A stretch of DNA of 42,434 bases from WO2-35-19 sp964365465 (GCA_964365465.1 CAYIPT010000002.1:1-42434); one strand, 5' to 3'; positions 1 through 7,788 are shown, numbered from the stretch's first letter. Program-made: numbers and translations. The notes: a model not told the origin generated them from the sequence alone.

Positions 1-535
1 TCGGTTTTTTGACTGTCAGCGTTCCGTCCTCGTCCGGCGTTACGAAATAAACTTTGATATGTTTTGTCGCTTCGTCAGAGGCAAGTTTTATTTTCCAATA
101 ACCAGTTTGAGCGATTCTTTCTCGCAAGGTTACTTTACTTGATAAAACAGCGACAACCTTGCTTGTTTTTGGATCATAAATAATCAAATCAACATCGGGC
201 AAATGAGAGCCAAACTCGCCATAATCAACAATCAAATTTCTTTTAACCAAACTCAGCTCCTTTGAAAGATTTGATCCGTTCGTTCTTTCAAGGCTATTTC
301 CATTTACTACCTGCAAGCCGAGAGCATTAACCTCGTCTGTGATAATATATTCAATTAATTTTTCCAAATTTTTACCCTTGAAGGCGCGCCATGATTGCTT
401 ATGGTCATCGCCGGTAAAATCTTTTTTGTGCAATTCCTTTGCTTCCTTTAAAACATTTGAAATATGGCGATATGCTTGCGTATCATATTTTTTCTTTTTC
501 GCTTCGTAAATTTTTATAAGATCGTTTATAGTCAT
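1..535 (-). CDS. Type II restriction endonuclease, BsaWI-like (3' end outside window)
   Basis: The reading frame is open from an ATG at 535 to the window edge, giving 178 residues without a stop. The visible part holds a PD-(D/E)XK-like core: LPDVDLIIYDP at about residues 119-129, then VVAVLSSK and a TLRER stretch ending in TGYWK. This arrangement resembles BsaWI-type enzymes of the CCGG-cutting group; that family assignment is from memory and moderate. The start lies 4 bp past the stop of the methyltransferase upstream, so both come from one transcript and form a restriction-modification pair. The role would be cleavage of unmodified foreign DNA. The target is inferred only from family resemblance and is not shown by the sequence. 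Confidence 0.75.
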   Translation of the reverse strand, partial: MTINDLIKIYEAKKKKYDTQAYRHISNVLKEAKELHKKDFTGDDHKQSWRAFKGKNLEKLIEYIITDEVNALGLQVVNGNSLERTNGSNLSKELSLVKRNLIVDYGEFGSHLPDVDLIIYDPKTSKVVAVLSSKVTLRERIAQTGYWKIKLASDEATKHIKVYFVTPDEDGTLTVKKP

Positions 536-539
536 AGAT

Positions 540-1808
540 TTATTTTTCCATTATTAATATATATTCTGTTGGATAAACAGAAATTTTATTTTTGTTTGAA
601 ATGCTGGCAAATTTACCGGTTTTTTCATCCCTAACGGAAGGCAAATTTTTTGATGGGATTTCTCTTTTAATAATATTTGTAATTTTCAATCCTAAATTTT
701 GTAATTGTTCAGCAAAAACCTCGGCGTTTAGGATTTCAACACCTTTTAAACTGGTATTACCGATAACAATACAAGTTTTTCCGCCTTTCTTTAACATTCT
801 TTTCATTTCAGCAAAAACTTGATTCATCTCACTAAAATAGGTAGAAACTTCCTCGGCAGTTTTTTTATCTTTTTTTAATAATTCATTTCTTATTTTTTCG
901 GCAAGTTCGCTATTCAAGACTAAATCCTTTTTGTTATGATGAGAAGTGCCAATAAATCTTTTGCGAAAATCACTTAAATTTTTTGTATACTCTAACCACA
1001 AAGCAGTTAATTGGTGTAAATCGGCATACTCGTAAGATGTAACATAGGGCGGAGATGTAACAATTAAACTAACGGTATTATCTTTTGTAGGGATTGTTCT
1101 TGCGTCTGTACAGACTACCTTACTTGGAATTTTCAAATAACCTTTTTCTGATAACAATTCAAATAACCGAGCATTCCCCCGCAACATCATCTTTATTTGT
1201 TTTGAAAAAGTTTTGATTGGTTCTGATGGCTGTTTCTCAAAGTCTCTTGTTGGTTTGTTACTTTTTTGCAACCAAATTGAGCAATTTTTAAGAATATTTG
1301 AAAATCCACAAAAAAAGAAATCCTGAATATCTTGATCTTTTATCTTTGAAATCTCAGAAAATATAAAAGCAAGTTTTCTTTTTTCTTCAGGTTTGAACCA
1401 ATAATCAATTCTCTCGTGTTCTGGAGCTTTTACTTCTGTATTTTGGTTATATGTATCGAACTTTTTTTGAAGTTTTGTAAATTCTGCTTCAATTTTAGTT
1501 GGATTAATAGGGGTAATTTTTGCTTTCGTAATTAAAACCGCAACGGGGTTAATGTCAACAGCAATTGATGGTCGCCCCATTACCTTTGATTCAACAAGTG
1601 TTGTTCCGCAGCCACCAAAGGGATCAACAATTAAATTTCCTTCTTTGGTGTATTTTTCTGCCAAACGAGAAACTATTTGGGGAATAAATTTTGCCGGGTA
1701 GCGGTGATATCCATGAGTAATATAAGCCGTGTCTTTTCTGGTTTTATCAGAGAAAGACCATGAATGATCAATTTTTGTTTTTGAAAATGGTGTTGTTGTT
1801 TGATTCAT
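540..1808 (-). CDS. DNA methyltransferase with TSPPY motif, partner of the BsaWI-like endonuclease
   Basis: This 422-aa protein has the AdoMet-binding motif DPFGGCGTT at residues 62-70 near the N terminus and the catalytic TSPPY at 251-255. SPPY tetrapeptides are typical of N4-cytosine methyltransferases, so m4C is the likely product, although adenine cannot be excluded. The roughly 180 residues between the motifs are helical and probably include target-recognition elements. Its start codon overlaps the lexA stop by 4 bp and its stop lies 4 bp before the endonuclease start, so translation of the three genes should be coupled. It protects host DNA from the endonuclease, and placing it before the nuclease favours methylation first. 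Confidence 0.88.
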   Translation of the reverse strand: MNQTTTPFSKTKIDHSWSFSDKTRKDTAYITHGYHRYPAKFIPQIVSRLAEKYTKEGNLIVDPFGGCGTTLVESKVMGRPSIAVDINPVAVLITKAKITPINPTKIEAEFTKLQKKFDTYNQNTEVKAPEHERIDYWFKPEEKRKLAFIFSEISKIKDQDIQDFFFCGFSNILKNCSIWLQKSNKPTRDFEKQPSEPIKTFSKQIKMMLRGNARLFELLSEKGYLKIPSKVVCTDARTIPTKDNTVSLIVTSPPYVTSYEYADLHQLTALWLEYTKNLSDFRKRFIGTSHHNKKDLVLNSELAEKIRNELLKKDKKTAEEVSTYFSEMNQVFAEMKRMLKKGGKTCIVIGNTSLKGVEILNAEVFAEQLQNLGLKITNIIKREIPSKNLPSVRDEKTGKFASISNKNKISVYPTEYILIMEK

Positions 1809-2443
1809 CTTATTTTACTTAAATTCATTATTACTTTGCCATCAAAAAACACTTCGCCGGGAATTATAGGGATAATATTATAAGCTGGATTTTCTGGCTT
1901 TAAATATCTTTTCCCGCCTTCGGCAATAAACCTTTTGACCGTAGTGCCATCGTTATTCCTGGCCACCACTATGTCTCCGCTTTTGAACTCTTTGGCTCTG
2001 TTTACAAGTAATGTATCTCCGTCGTCTATAAAGGCATTCACCATAGAATCGCCGCTGACTCTGATTACGAAAACTTCTTTTGATTGCTGAAGCGATTCGT
2101 TTGGAACAAGACCCGTAGGAACTTCTACCCATTTGAAATCAACTTCTTCAAACGATTCTATGTAAACACCGGCGGCAGCAGTGCCGACAATCGGGACAAG
2201 TTTTTGTTTGCCTAAAATCTGAAAACCAAAAAACGTTAATCCCAATCCGCGTGCCGAACCCTCGTCTCTTTTTATAGCTTTTTTCTCTTCTAGTTTTTGA
2301 AGCAAATCAATCACAGATTGATTGGAAGACACTTTAAGACCTTGTCTCATTTCTTCAAACGAAGGCGGGTAACCAAAGCTTTTTATGTATTCGTAGATTA
2401 TTTTCAAAAGCTCTTTTTGTCTTGTTGTAATTACTTTTTCCAT
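1805..2443 (-). CDS. lexA: LexA repressor (SOS regulator, self-cleaving)
   Basis: The protein combines an N-terminal winged helix (TRQKELLKIIYEYIKSFGYPP and following) with a C-terminal S24 peptidase domain. The self-cleavage site is the Ala91-Gly92 bond in GTAAAGVYIE, the nucleophile is Ser133 in GDSM, and the base is Lys170 in TTVKRF, counted from the ATG at 2443. All three are intact. An upstream in-frame ATG at 2464 lies inside the inverted repeat between -35 and -10 and is unlikely to be used. The gene heads the operon with the methyltransferase (4-bp overlap) and endonuclease, an unusual partnership that would tie restriction-modification expression to DNA damage. Confidence 0.9.
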   Translation of the reverse strand: MEKVITTRQKELLKIIYEYIKSFGYPPSFEEMRQGLKVSSNQSVIDLLQKLEEKKAIKRDEGSARGLGLTFFGFQILGKQKLVPIVGTAAAGVYIESFEEVDFKWVEVPTGLVPNESLQQSKEVFVIRVSGDSMVNAFIDDGDTLLVNRAKEFKSGDIVVARNNDGTTVKRFIAEGGKRYLKPENPAYNIIPIIPGEVFFDGKVIMNLSKIR

Positions 2444-2449
2444 ACATAT

Positions 2450-2476
2450 ATTGTACCTGACCATTTAGTCAGTCAA
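2450..2476 (-). promoter_or_regulatory. lexA promoter with candidate LexA operator
   Basis: On the minus strand TTGACT (2476-2471) precedes TACAAT (2455-2450) with 15 nt between, or CAATAT with 17 nt. The spacer holds the inverted repeat CTGAC-TAAATG-GTCAG (2472-2457), placed where a bound repressor would block RNA polymerase. TACAAT lies 6 nt before the lexA ATG, so the mRNA should be leaderless. That LexA itself binds the repeat is inference from position and symmetry. Confidence 0.6.
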
Positions 2477-2532
2477 AAGAAAAAGTGTGGATAAATTCAT
2501 TTCCCAAACTATACCCTGCTCATTTGCTTTCA

Positions 2533-2820
2533 CTACCCTTTCCAATAGCACTTCGGGCATTCCCAGTATTCAATGTGTTTGTACGGTTTGGGATCTCTTT
2601 TTAAAACGTTCATTTTTAAACCATGGAAATCGGACTCAAAGGTACCTGCTTTTATAGTTTTATCCCATTCTTTTTTAGAACAAATGGGAATGTCGAAAAA
2701 GTAATGGCCGCCGCGATAAGTTCGGTTTGTATAAGTTACAACCTTGATATCTTTGCCGCATATGGAGCAAGTTTTTGAAAGCCTATTTTTAATTGTTTTT
2801 GGAAGATCCTTTATCTTCAT
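2533..2820 (-). CDS. Small zinc-ribbon-like protein of unknown function
   Basis: This 95-aa basic protein has CSIC (Cys18, Cys21) near the N terminus and CPKC (Cys88, Cys91) at the very end, plus Cys47. Two CxxC knuckles are the usual zinc-ribbon or treble-clef arrangement. I do not recognise the family and no enzymatic motif is visible. The start is preceded by TATAAA only 3 nt upstream on the minus strand, which would give a leaderless message, and there is no Shine-Dalgarno sequence. It stands alone between lexA and the ArsR-like gene. A nucleic-acid-binding role is only a guess from the metal-site pattern. Confidence 0.6.
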   Translation of the reverse strand: MKIKDLPKTIKNRLSKTCSICGKDIKVVTYTNRTYRGGHYFFDIPICSKKEWDKTIKAGTFESDFHGLKMNVLKRDPKPYKHIEYWECPKCYWKG

Positions 2821-2886
2821 AATTTTATACCCTCACTCTACCACTAAATAAAAAACTTTCAATCCTTTAATTTAAAAATTTATCCC

Positions 2887-2918
2887 CCAATCATTCTACT
2901 TTTTAGTAGAATGATTGG
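2887..2918. repeat. Palindrome at the 3' end of the ArsR-like gene
   Basis: A 14-bp perfect inverted repeat (2887-2900 and 2905-2918) encloses TTTT. Its central 26 bp (2890-2915) are identical to the palindrome in front of the same gene at 3237-3262. The repeat supplies the last codons and stop of the ArsR-like gene. It may be a second operator, a transcription stop, or the trace of a repeat that flanked the gene when it moved. Confidence 0.85.
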
Positions 2919-3222
2919 CTGGGAGCAATTTGGAAAGAATAAAAAGAATAAGACGGGCTGGTCCGGAAATATCGTTCGCAATGCTGTACAGGACGAACGG
3001 ACTGTCGTAGCGTCTGCGGAGAATCCCGTTTTTTGCCAGATAAAGCAGGTATTTGGAAGTGATCCCAAAAGAAGCTTCTATGTTATCCGCGATGTCGCCG
3101 ACAGGCCTTTCCCTTTTGGTTTTAAGAAACGCCAAAATTGCCAACCTGTCCTCGTTTGCAAATATTTTGAATATCTTAGCCAACTCTACACTTCCCCGAT
3201 CTTTTCTTCTGTTTCCTGCCAT
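2896..3222 (-). CDS. ArsR-like winged-helix repressor
   Basis: This 108-aa basic protein has the ArsR/HTH_5 layout: a leading helix (ELAKIFKIFANEDRLAILAFL), a recognition region (VGDIADNIEASFGITSKYLLYLAKNGIL) and a wing (RRRYDSPFVLYSI). No clear metal-binding cysteine pair is present, so metal sensing is not supported. The gene starts 7 nt after a perfect TATAAT (3235-3230). An identical 26-bp palindrome lies just upstream of that -10 box and again over the stop codon. The obvious reading is autorepression by binding the palindrome. No adjacent target gene on the same strand shares the palindrome. Confidence 0.78.
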   Translation of the reverse strand: MAGNRRKDRGSVELAKIFKIFANEDRLAILAFLKTKRERPVGDIADNIEASFGITSKYLLYLAKNGILRRRYDSPFVLYSIANDISGPARLILFILSKLLPANHSTKK

Positions 3223-3229
3223 ATCCCAT

Positions 3230-3262
3230 ATTATACATCATTCTACTTTTTAGTAGAATGAT
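3230..3262 (-). promoter_or_regulatory. Promoter and palindromic operator of the ArsR-like gene
   Basis: The palindrome ATCATTCTACT-TTTT-AGTAGAATGAT (3237-3262) abuts a consensus TATAAT (minus strand, 3235-3230) and covers the space where the -35 contact would be, where only a weak TTCTAC is seen. This geometry is typical of an autoregulatory operator. Confidence 0.7.
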
Positions 3263-3288
3263 TTGTGTAAAAACATTTGTGTAAAAAC
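3261..3288. repeat. Tandem 14-bp direct repeat
   Basis: The 14-mer ATTTGTGTAAAAAC occurs twice in direct succession (3261-3274, 3275-3288), directly upstream of the ArsR-like promoter. The rest of the gap to 3372 holds nothing I can name. Confidence 0.9.
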
Positions 3289-3372
3289 AAAGGCTGCCCG
3301 TACCGCTCCCCTGCACAGCGGCGGTGGGAGTTTGACTTTAAATTAAAAAGTGGAATTGAAGGAAGACGAATT

Positions 3373-3888
3373 TTAATATACGGCATTTGTCATAAAATTC
3401 GCCAGCCACATTACAAACCCAATGATAATGATTTGCAACAAAATGCCCAAAAATGGTCTGCTGTCCAATCTTGTTTTTGAGTGAATCCAAACGATGTGAA
3501 ATTTTCGAAGAGTGTTGAATGGCTCATGCTTAAATTTTATTTGAATAAATTGGAGAGCATCCGGCAAAGTGGCGCCGACAATTCCGCACAAAATAACTAG
3601 GGCTGAATATTTCAAATAATAAATATAAAACAGACAGGCCAGCAAAAGACCGATGACCCCATCGAAACCTATTATAAAAAGATCTTTTACAAAATCTTTG
3701 TTTATAACTATGTCATCATTCAGCGGATTGTCCCCATCTCTTTTTTGGCTGGCCAGAGGATAATCCCAATGAGGTATAGCATCCAAAACAAAATGGCTCA
3801 CAAAGCCGACAGCAAAACCCACCAAGGGCTGATTGGGAGTCAAACTGGCAAGAGCCGCTCCTGTTATGGCGTGGGTTGTGAGAGTCAT
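3373..3888 (-). CDS. YdjM-like integral membrane metal-dependent hydrolase family protein
   Basis: This 171-aa protein has the N-terminal pattern THAITGAALASL followed by SHFVLDAIPHWDYP, matching the HxxxG and H-x3-D-x2-P-H motifs of the YdjM/DUF457-type membrane hydrolase family. Hydrophobic segments lie near residues 20-38, 70-92, 95-110 and 148-168. The histidines and aspartates lie at membrane edges and could bind a metal. The substrate is unknown for the family. The next gene upstream in the transcript, 8 bp away, is a second small membrane protein with similar motifs, so the two probably form an operon. Confidence 0.65.
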   Translation of the reverse strand: MTLTTHAITGAALASLTPNQPLVGFAVGFVSHFVLDAIPHWDYPLASQKRDGDNPLNDDIVINKDFVKDLFIIGFDGVIGLLLACLFYIYYLKYSALVILCGIVGATLPDALQFIQIKFKHEPFNTLRKFHIVWIHSKTRLDSRPFLGILLQIIIIGFVMWLANFMTNAVY

Positions 3889-3896
3889 AATAATTA

Positions 3897-4367
3897 TTAG
3901 TTATTGGGAGAGTGTTTTTTATTTACATACCAATACAAATAAATAGTAAGAAGAATGGCGATATTGGGGAAAAATATAATAGGTGTGGCCCAAGCGATGC
4001 CGTCTATGAAAAAATCGGATATGGGCCAGAGAAAATGAGTGGGAAAAAAATCGACAGAGTGAGTCGGAATATCAACTAAAATATGAAGAGGCCAAGCCAA
4101 AGTCAATTTGGCGAAATTCTTGCCCCCAAAAATATAAAACAAAATCAGTAGTGGAACAAAAACAATAAAACTATGAGTGGCATTATAAATATAATGAATA
4201 TAACCATTGCCTATCCAAGAATGAAATCCCAAGAGAGAAGCCAAAACTAATGGCCCAAAAGCTAAAAGGTCTGGTCCCATGCCAAACAAAAGAGCCACTA
4301 AATAATTTTTCTTACTTTTTCTGCCGGCGGCTATACCGCCGTACAAACCATGGGAAAAAATATCCAT
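3897..4367 (-). CDS. Membrane protein with metal-hydrolase-like His/Asp motifs
   Basis: This 156-aa protein starts MDIFSHGLYGG, a pattern shared with YdjM-like membrane hydrolases, and carries HILVDIPTHSVDFFPTHF at about residues 95-112, which would put His and Asp side chains together. Four or five hydrophobic segments cover most of its length. It precedes the 171-aa gene by 8 bp on the same strand. The two are distant relatives by motif rather than clear duplicates. The cellular role is not known. Confidence 0.6.
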   Translation of the reverse strand: MDIFSHGLYGGIAAGRKSKKNYLVALLFGMGPDLLAFGPLVLASLLGFHSWIGNGYIHYIYNATHSFIVFVPLLILFYIFGGKNFAKLTLAWPLHILVDIPTHSVDFFPTHFLWPISDFFIDGIAWATPIIFFPNIAILLTIYLYWYVNKKHSPNN

Positions 4368-4392
4368 ACCACCATATTAACACATCATTAAA

Positions 4393-4812
4393 TTATTTTA
4401 TCCCGTTACTGCGCATAAATTCAACATACTTTTGGTCCATATCCATGATGTGATTGACGAGCCAGCTACCGGCGAATTCAGCTATCTTAATGATTATCTT
4501 TTTTGTGTCCACTTCTTCTTTTTCCGCTTTAGCTATGAATTCATCCATTCTTTCCTCATAGGCGTTATGTTCGGCAATATGCTCCTCGGTGCCGGAATAG
4601 GCGTAATGCTTAAAAAGATTTTCTTCGGTTGTAAAATGGTAAATCGCATAATTATTCAGATCATTGATTTTAACCAAAAGATCTTTGAGAGAAACGCTTT
4701 CTTGGCTGGTCATTATTATGATTTGGTCCACAATTTCCAAATAATGCTCGTGCTGTTTATCTATTTCTTTGACTCCAACACTGTACTTTTCCGTCCAAAT
4801 GTATTTTTGCAT
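4393..4812 (-). CDS. Bacteriohemerythrin (non-heme di-iron oxygen-binding protein)
   Basis: All seven di-iron ligands of hemerythrin are present: His21 (DKQHEHY), His59 and Glu63 (HFTTEE), His78 and His82 (HIAEH), His121 and Asp126 (HIMDMD). The length of 139 aa fits a single-domain bacterial hemerythrin, and there is no signal peptide, so the protein is cytoplasmic. The family binds O2 and may deliver, store or sense it. It sits 4 bp after the ROK kinase stop on the same strand, so the two are probably co-transcribed. Confidence 0.93.
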   Translation of the reverse strand: MQKYIWTEKYSVGVKEIDKQHEHYLEIVDQIIIMTSQESVSLKDLLVKINDLNNYAIYHFTTEENLFKHYAYSGTEEHIAEHNAYEERMDEFIAKAEKEEVDTKKIIIKIAEFAGSWLVNHIMDMDQKYVEFMRSNGIK

Positions 4813-4816
4813 AAAG

Positions 4817-5593
4817 TTATTTTATGTTTTTCAAGTACGCCAGTGCGCCATAAAGGCCGCCAAAGTCGCCCAGCTCGGCCTTTTTAATAACTGGAATTTG
4901 AGGAAAAATTTTCAAAATTTCTTTCAGGTAATTTTCTGTTTTATCAAGCGGTATAGACGGATCGCCTGTAATCATAGAACCGCCGAGAACGACGCAGTTT
5001 GGCGACCACTCTACAATTATATTGTTAAGTCCGATGGCCAAAAGCCAGGCGTGGGTGTCCCAAACGCCTCGGTCTGTTACTTCTTTAGGATTTTTACCCG
5101 TTTTTTCCTGAAGGGCTTTGCCTGAAATCATATCTTCAAGAGTTATTTTTGTTTCAACATCCATAATCTGCTTGCCAGGCTCAAAACCTATGGCTCGTTC
5201 ATCTATTTTCCCATTCACTATTCTGGCTCCGCCCACACCGGTGGAAACGGTTATATAAGCTACGATTTCAAACCCCCGACCGGCGCCCCAATTGGCCTCG
5301 CCCAACCCCACCACGGCGGCGTCGTTTTCTATAAAGACGATCACTCCGAATTCTTTCTCCAAATCATTTTTTAATTTTTCATCGGTCAAATCGGGAATGC
5401 TTCGGCTCATCCCGCCGGCGATCTTTTTTATTTCTCTCCCCTTCGCCAACTCTTTTGCTGTTCCAACAAAAAATTTCAAAATTTCCCCGTAACTTTTGGG
5501 CGTTTCAAAAACCTTGGGCGTTTCAAAAACCTCCCCGTCTGCCGAGTAAGCCATTCTTATTTTAGTCGCCCCGATATCAAATAATATATACAT
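4817..5593 (-). CDS. ROK-family sugar kinase (glucokinase-like)
   Basis: The product begins MYILFDIGATKIRMAYS, the ATP-binding phosphate-1 segment of ROK kinases, and has the catalytic-loop motif IENDAAVVGLGE with its Asp, then TVSTGVGGARIVNGKI as the phosphate-2 region. The usual ROK cysteine zinc cluster is missing. I place the start at 5593; the 12 codons upstream read through an AT-rich repetitive stretch. A tandem 18-bp duplication (5496-5531) repeats VFETPK in frame. The likely reaction is ATP-dependent phosphorylation of a hexose such as glucose, which would feed the Pgi encoded nearby. Substrate specificity cannot be read from the sequence. Confidence 0.75.
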   Translation of the reverse strand: MYILFDIGATKIRMAYSADGEVFETPKVFETPKSYGEILKFFVGTAKELAKGREIKKIAGGMSRSIPDLTDEKLKNDLEKEFGVIVFIENDAAVVGLGEANWGAGRGFEIVAYITVSTGVGGARIVNGKIDERAIGFEPGKQIMDVETKITLEDMISGKALQEKTGKNPKEVTDRGVWDTHAWLLAIGLNNIIVEWSPNCVVLGGSMITGDPSIPLDKTENYLKEILKIFPQIPVIKKAELGDFGGLYGALAYLKNIK

Positions 5594-5683
5594 ATTATTA
5601 AATTCCAAATTACAAATACCAAATTCCAAATAAATTCAAAATAATAAAATTACAAATCCAAAACTAAAACAATAATATTGTAG

Positions 5684-5739
5684 CATAAAAACAGAAAGAG
5701 CCGCACCTTTCGGTCGGCTCTCGAGAGGCGGTTGCCTCT
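5684..5739 (-). terminator. Rho-independent terminator after the XRE regulator gene
   Basis: Two stacked hairpins follow or overlap the stop codon: AGAGGC-GGTT-GCCTCT (5724-5739) and a stem AGAGCCG/CGGCTCT with an inner ACC/GGT (5697-5721). Read on the minus strand the second is followed by a T-rich tract (TTTCTGTTTTT), as in an intrinsic terminator. Confidence 0.85.
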
Positions 5740-6592
5740 AAAGGAAAGCTTCTTTTGTTTTGCCGCAGAGATCAGCACACATGAGCATTACCTTCATGTT
5801 GTTAGCAAGCTCTGGCTGATAGATTTCAACAGCGATCTGGCCGTGAATCAAAACGCCGTGAGTCGGTCCAATGTGAGGGTTTGCCAGCACAACATCGCTA
5901 ACATTCCACATACCTGCTTCCTCCGGAACTGGTATCACCGCTGTTTTTTCTCTAAATACTTCCGCTATTCCAGAACCGTAAGTCAGACGCTGATGCCAGA
6001 ACCAGAAGTTGCCGCCTTGCGCAGACTCTCTTTCGCTGACAAAGAACACTGCTTTCGTCCCAACCTGAACGATTTTTTGGATCGCTCGGCTAAGATTCAA
6101 TCCGTCGCCATGATGATCGGCGAAATGCGGCGTCCAAAGCCAGAGAAGATTCAATGCTGGGTATTTTGTGGCCCACTCCAAGACATCGTCTTTTACGAGC
6201 ATCGGAGGCATGTTGTACTTCTTGGTGAACTTGCAAACTACTTCCAGCCCTTCAACCCCCGCAAATACAGGATACCGTTTTGAGGCGCGGTATATGATCG
6301 CGGGAGCATCGGGATTCTTATCGTAAAGTTGACCGTACTTCTCGATGTCCATTGACCACGAGTATACGACTTCCTCATAATCCAAGTTGTAGATCTCAGC
6401 GAATACTAGAAGCAACTCGCTGTCTGGGTTGGAAATCTTGCCTAATTCTATCTGGGCTACCAGAGATTGTATCCCATGACCATAACTACTCTCGGCCAAG
6501 CGGGAGGCAACCTCAACTTGAGTCAGCTTGGCTTTGAGCCGAGCTTCCTTCAAGTATTTTGCAAACTCAAGCAATGGCCGTGTTCTTGCCAT
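5738..6592 (-). CDS. XRE-family HTH protein with a large unknown C-terminal domain
   Basis: Residues 10-70 form an XRE/Cro helix-turn-helix (FAKYLKEARLKAKLTQVEVASRL, then SLVAQIELGKISNPDSELLLVF). Residues 105-284 form a compact domain I do not recognise. It is rich in Trp, His and Asp, for example WLWTPHFADHHGDGL and NFWFWHQRL, and could bind a ligand or have enzymatic activity. The start has a good Shine-Dalgarno AGAGG 5 nt upstream. By eye the gene is richer in G+C than its neighbours, and it ends in a strong terminator, so it is a single-gene unit and possibly acquired. DNA binding is well supported; its target and signal are unknown. Confidence 0.75.
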   Translation of the reverse strand: MARTRPLLEFAKYLKEARLKAKLTQVEVASRLAESSYGHGIQSLVAQIELGKISNPDSELLLVFAEIYNLDYEEVVYSWSMDIEKYGQLYDKNPDAPAIIYRASKRYPVFAGVEGLEVVCKFTKKYNMPPMLVKDDVLEWATKYPALNLLWLWTPHFADHHGDGLNLSRAIQKIVQVGTKAVFFVSERESAQGGNFWFWHQRLTYGSGIAEVFREKTAVIPVPEEAGMWNVSDVVLANPHIGPTHGVLIHGQIAVEIYQPELANNMKVMLMCADLCGKTKEAFL

Positions 6593-6713
6593 ATGAACCT
6601 CTCTTTCTAAACACTCATTTCCTAATATATTTAATCATAAGTTGAATAAAATAGCAAATTGACAGAGAGTGAGTTTAATGCCATTGACTCATTCTGATTT
6701 TTGGAGGATTGAA

Positions 6714-7691
6714 CTAAGTATTTGATATTTGGGATTTATATTCCTCCACTGCCGGTTGGTCATAAGGATTTACTCCCAATAGCTTTGCCAGTTCAATAGT
6801 TGTCGCCATCATAAAGGCCATAAAACTTCCCAGCTCTTTCTCATTTATTTCCGGCATTTCATATTTTATAAAAGGCAGGCCGGCTTTTTGGTAAGCGTTG
6901 GTAACATTTTCAAAAGCGGCTTGATTTATATTATTTTTGTTTTCTTTAAGAGATAAAATAAAAATAGTAAACCTATTTTTGGGTCCGCCCAGATAAAGTT
7001 CTAGCATTGAATGCAAATCAGTAGGGCCTATTGAGACAGTGGGAGTAATCACAGCCAAACTTTCGGCTATAAGCTGGCGGCACCACTTGCCCAAATCCTC
7101 AAGCTCCGAATTGAAAATAAAGAAATCCAAAATGTTGAAGCCATTTTTATAATTTTGAAAAATATTTTCAGCCAGATGTTTTGCCTCTTCTTCTTTTTTT
7201 TCTTTACTTCCGGCAACAAAAGCATCGGTATCCAAACCGGCAATGGAAAGAACTGTTGTGTGGGCGACAGTAAAAGCGCTGAATCGTCCGCCCACATTTC
7301 CCTCCCATTCTATTTTTTCTATATTTTTTTCTTCAGCTATTTGCCAAAGTGGCGAATTTTTTGTTGATATAATAATTGCTCTTTTTTTAATATTCTCATC
7401 AAATTTGTTTTCTAAAATTTCATAAGTTTTGTTAAATGCCTCAAGTGTCTCCGCTGTTTTTCCGGACTTGCTTATGGCAATCAAAACCATATCTTCTATA
7501 TTTTTTATTTCGTTTTTAACAAAATTTTCCACCTCTTCATATTCGCGCGCATCTGGCGATTCCAAAAAAAATATTTTTTTATCCATATCTGGCTTATGCA
7601 AGGTCATGGCGTTCCAAACCGCCTTTGAAGCCAAATCGGAACCGCCTATGCCGACCACAAAAATATATTTGGAATCCTTAAATTTTTCCAT
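6714..7691 (-). CDS. pgi: Glucose-6-phosphate isomerase, short form
   Basis: The protein has IFVVGIGGSDLASKAVWNA (sugar-phosphate binding), SKSGKTAET, GNVGGRFSAFT and PTDLHSMLELYLGGPKNRFT, all signatures of phosphoglucose isomerase, which interconverts glucose-6-phosphate and fructose-6-phosphate. It is 325 aa from the ATG at 7691, against 430-550 aa in most bacteria. The helical region normally before the GIGGS motif is missing. TATTAT ends 6 nt before this ATG, which fits a leaderless start better than the in-frame GTG at 7709. Upstream lies a palindromic repeat of the CTTACAACAAG family. Together with the ROK kinase it suggests upper glycolysis or sugar-phosphate interconversion. Confidence 0.9.
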   Translation of the reverse strand: MEKFKDSKYIFVVGIGGSDLASKAVWNAMTLHKPDMDKKIFFLESPDAREYEEVENFVKNEIKNIEDMVLIAISKSGKTAETLEAFNKTYEILENKFDENIKKRAIIISTKNSPLWQIAEEKNIEKIEWEGNVGGRFSAFTVAHTTVLSIAGLDTDAFVAGSKEKKEEEAKHLAENIFQNYKNGFNILDFFIFNSELEDLGKWCRQLIAESLAVITPTVSIGPTDLHSMLELYLGGPKNRFTIFILSLKENKNNINQAAFENVTNAYQKAGLPFIKYEMPEINEKELGSFMAFMMATTIELAKLLGVNPYDQPAVEEYKSQISNT

Positions 7692-7706
7692 ACATTCATA
7701 ATAACT

Positions 7707-7735
7707 CACCCCTCCCTCTCTTACAACAAGAGAGG
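7707..7735. repeat. Short palindromic repeat, family A
   Basis: CCCTCTCTTACAACAAGAGAGG is an imperfect palindrome closely related to the longer element at 18560-18630 and weakly to 27715-27745. It lies just upstream of pgi. Confidence 0.7.
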
Positions 7736-7747
7736 ATAAAAATTGAA

Positions 7748-7788
7748 AGGCCGCTGGGGAAAACTCGGTTGAATTTTCCCCGCGGCCT
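7748..7788 (-). terminator. Strong intrinsic terminator after the 81-aa gene
   Basis: AGGCCGC (7748-7754) plus GGGGAAAA (7756-7763) pair with TTTTCCCC (7774-7781) and GCGGCCT (7782-7788), a 15-bp stem with one bulge. On the minus strand it is followed by TTTCAATTTTT. It lies between the 81-aa gene and pgi and should end transcription of the former. Confidence 0.85.

Noticed and set aside
2441..2464. Longer LexA from the ATG at 2464
   Set aside because: This ATG lies inside the inverted repeat between -35 and -10; the extra seven residues have no LexA counterpart.
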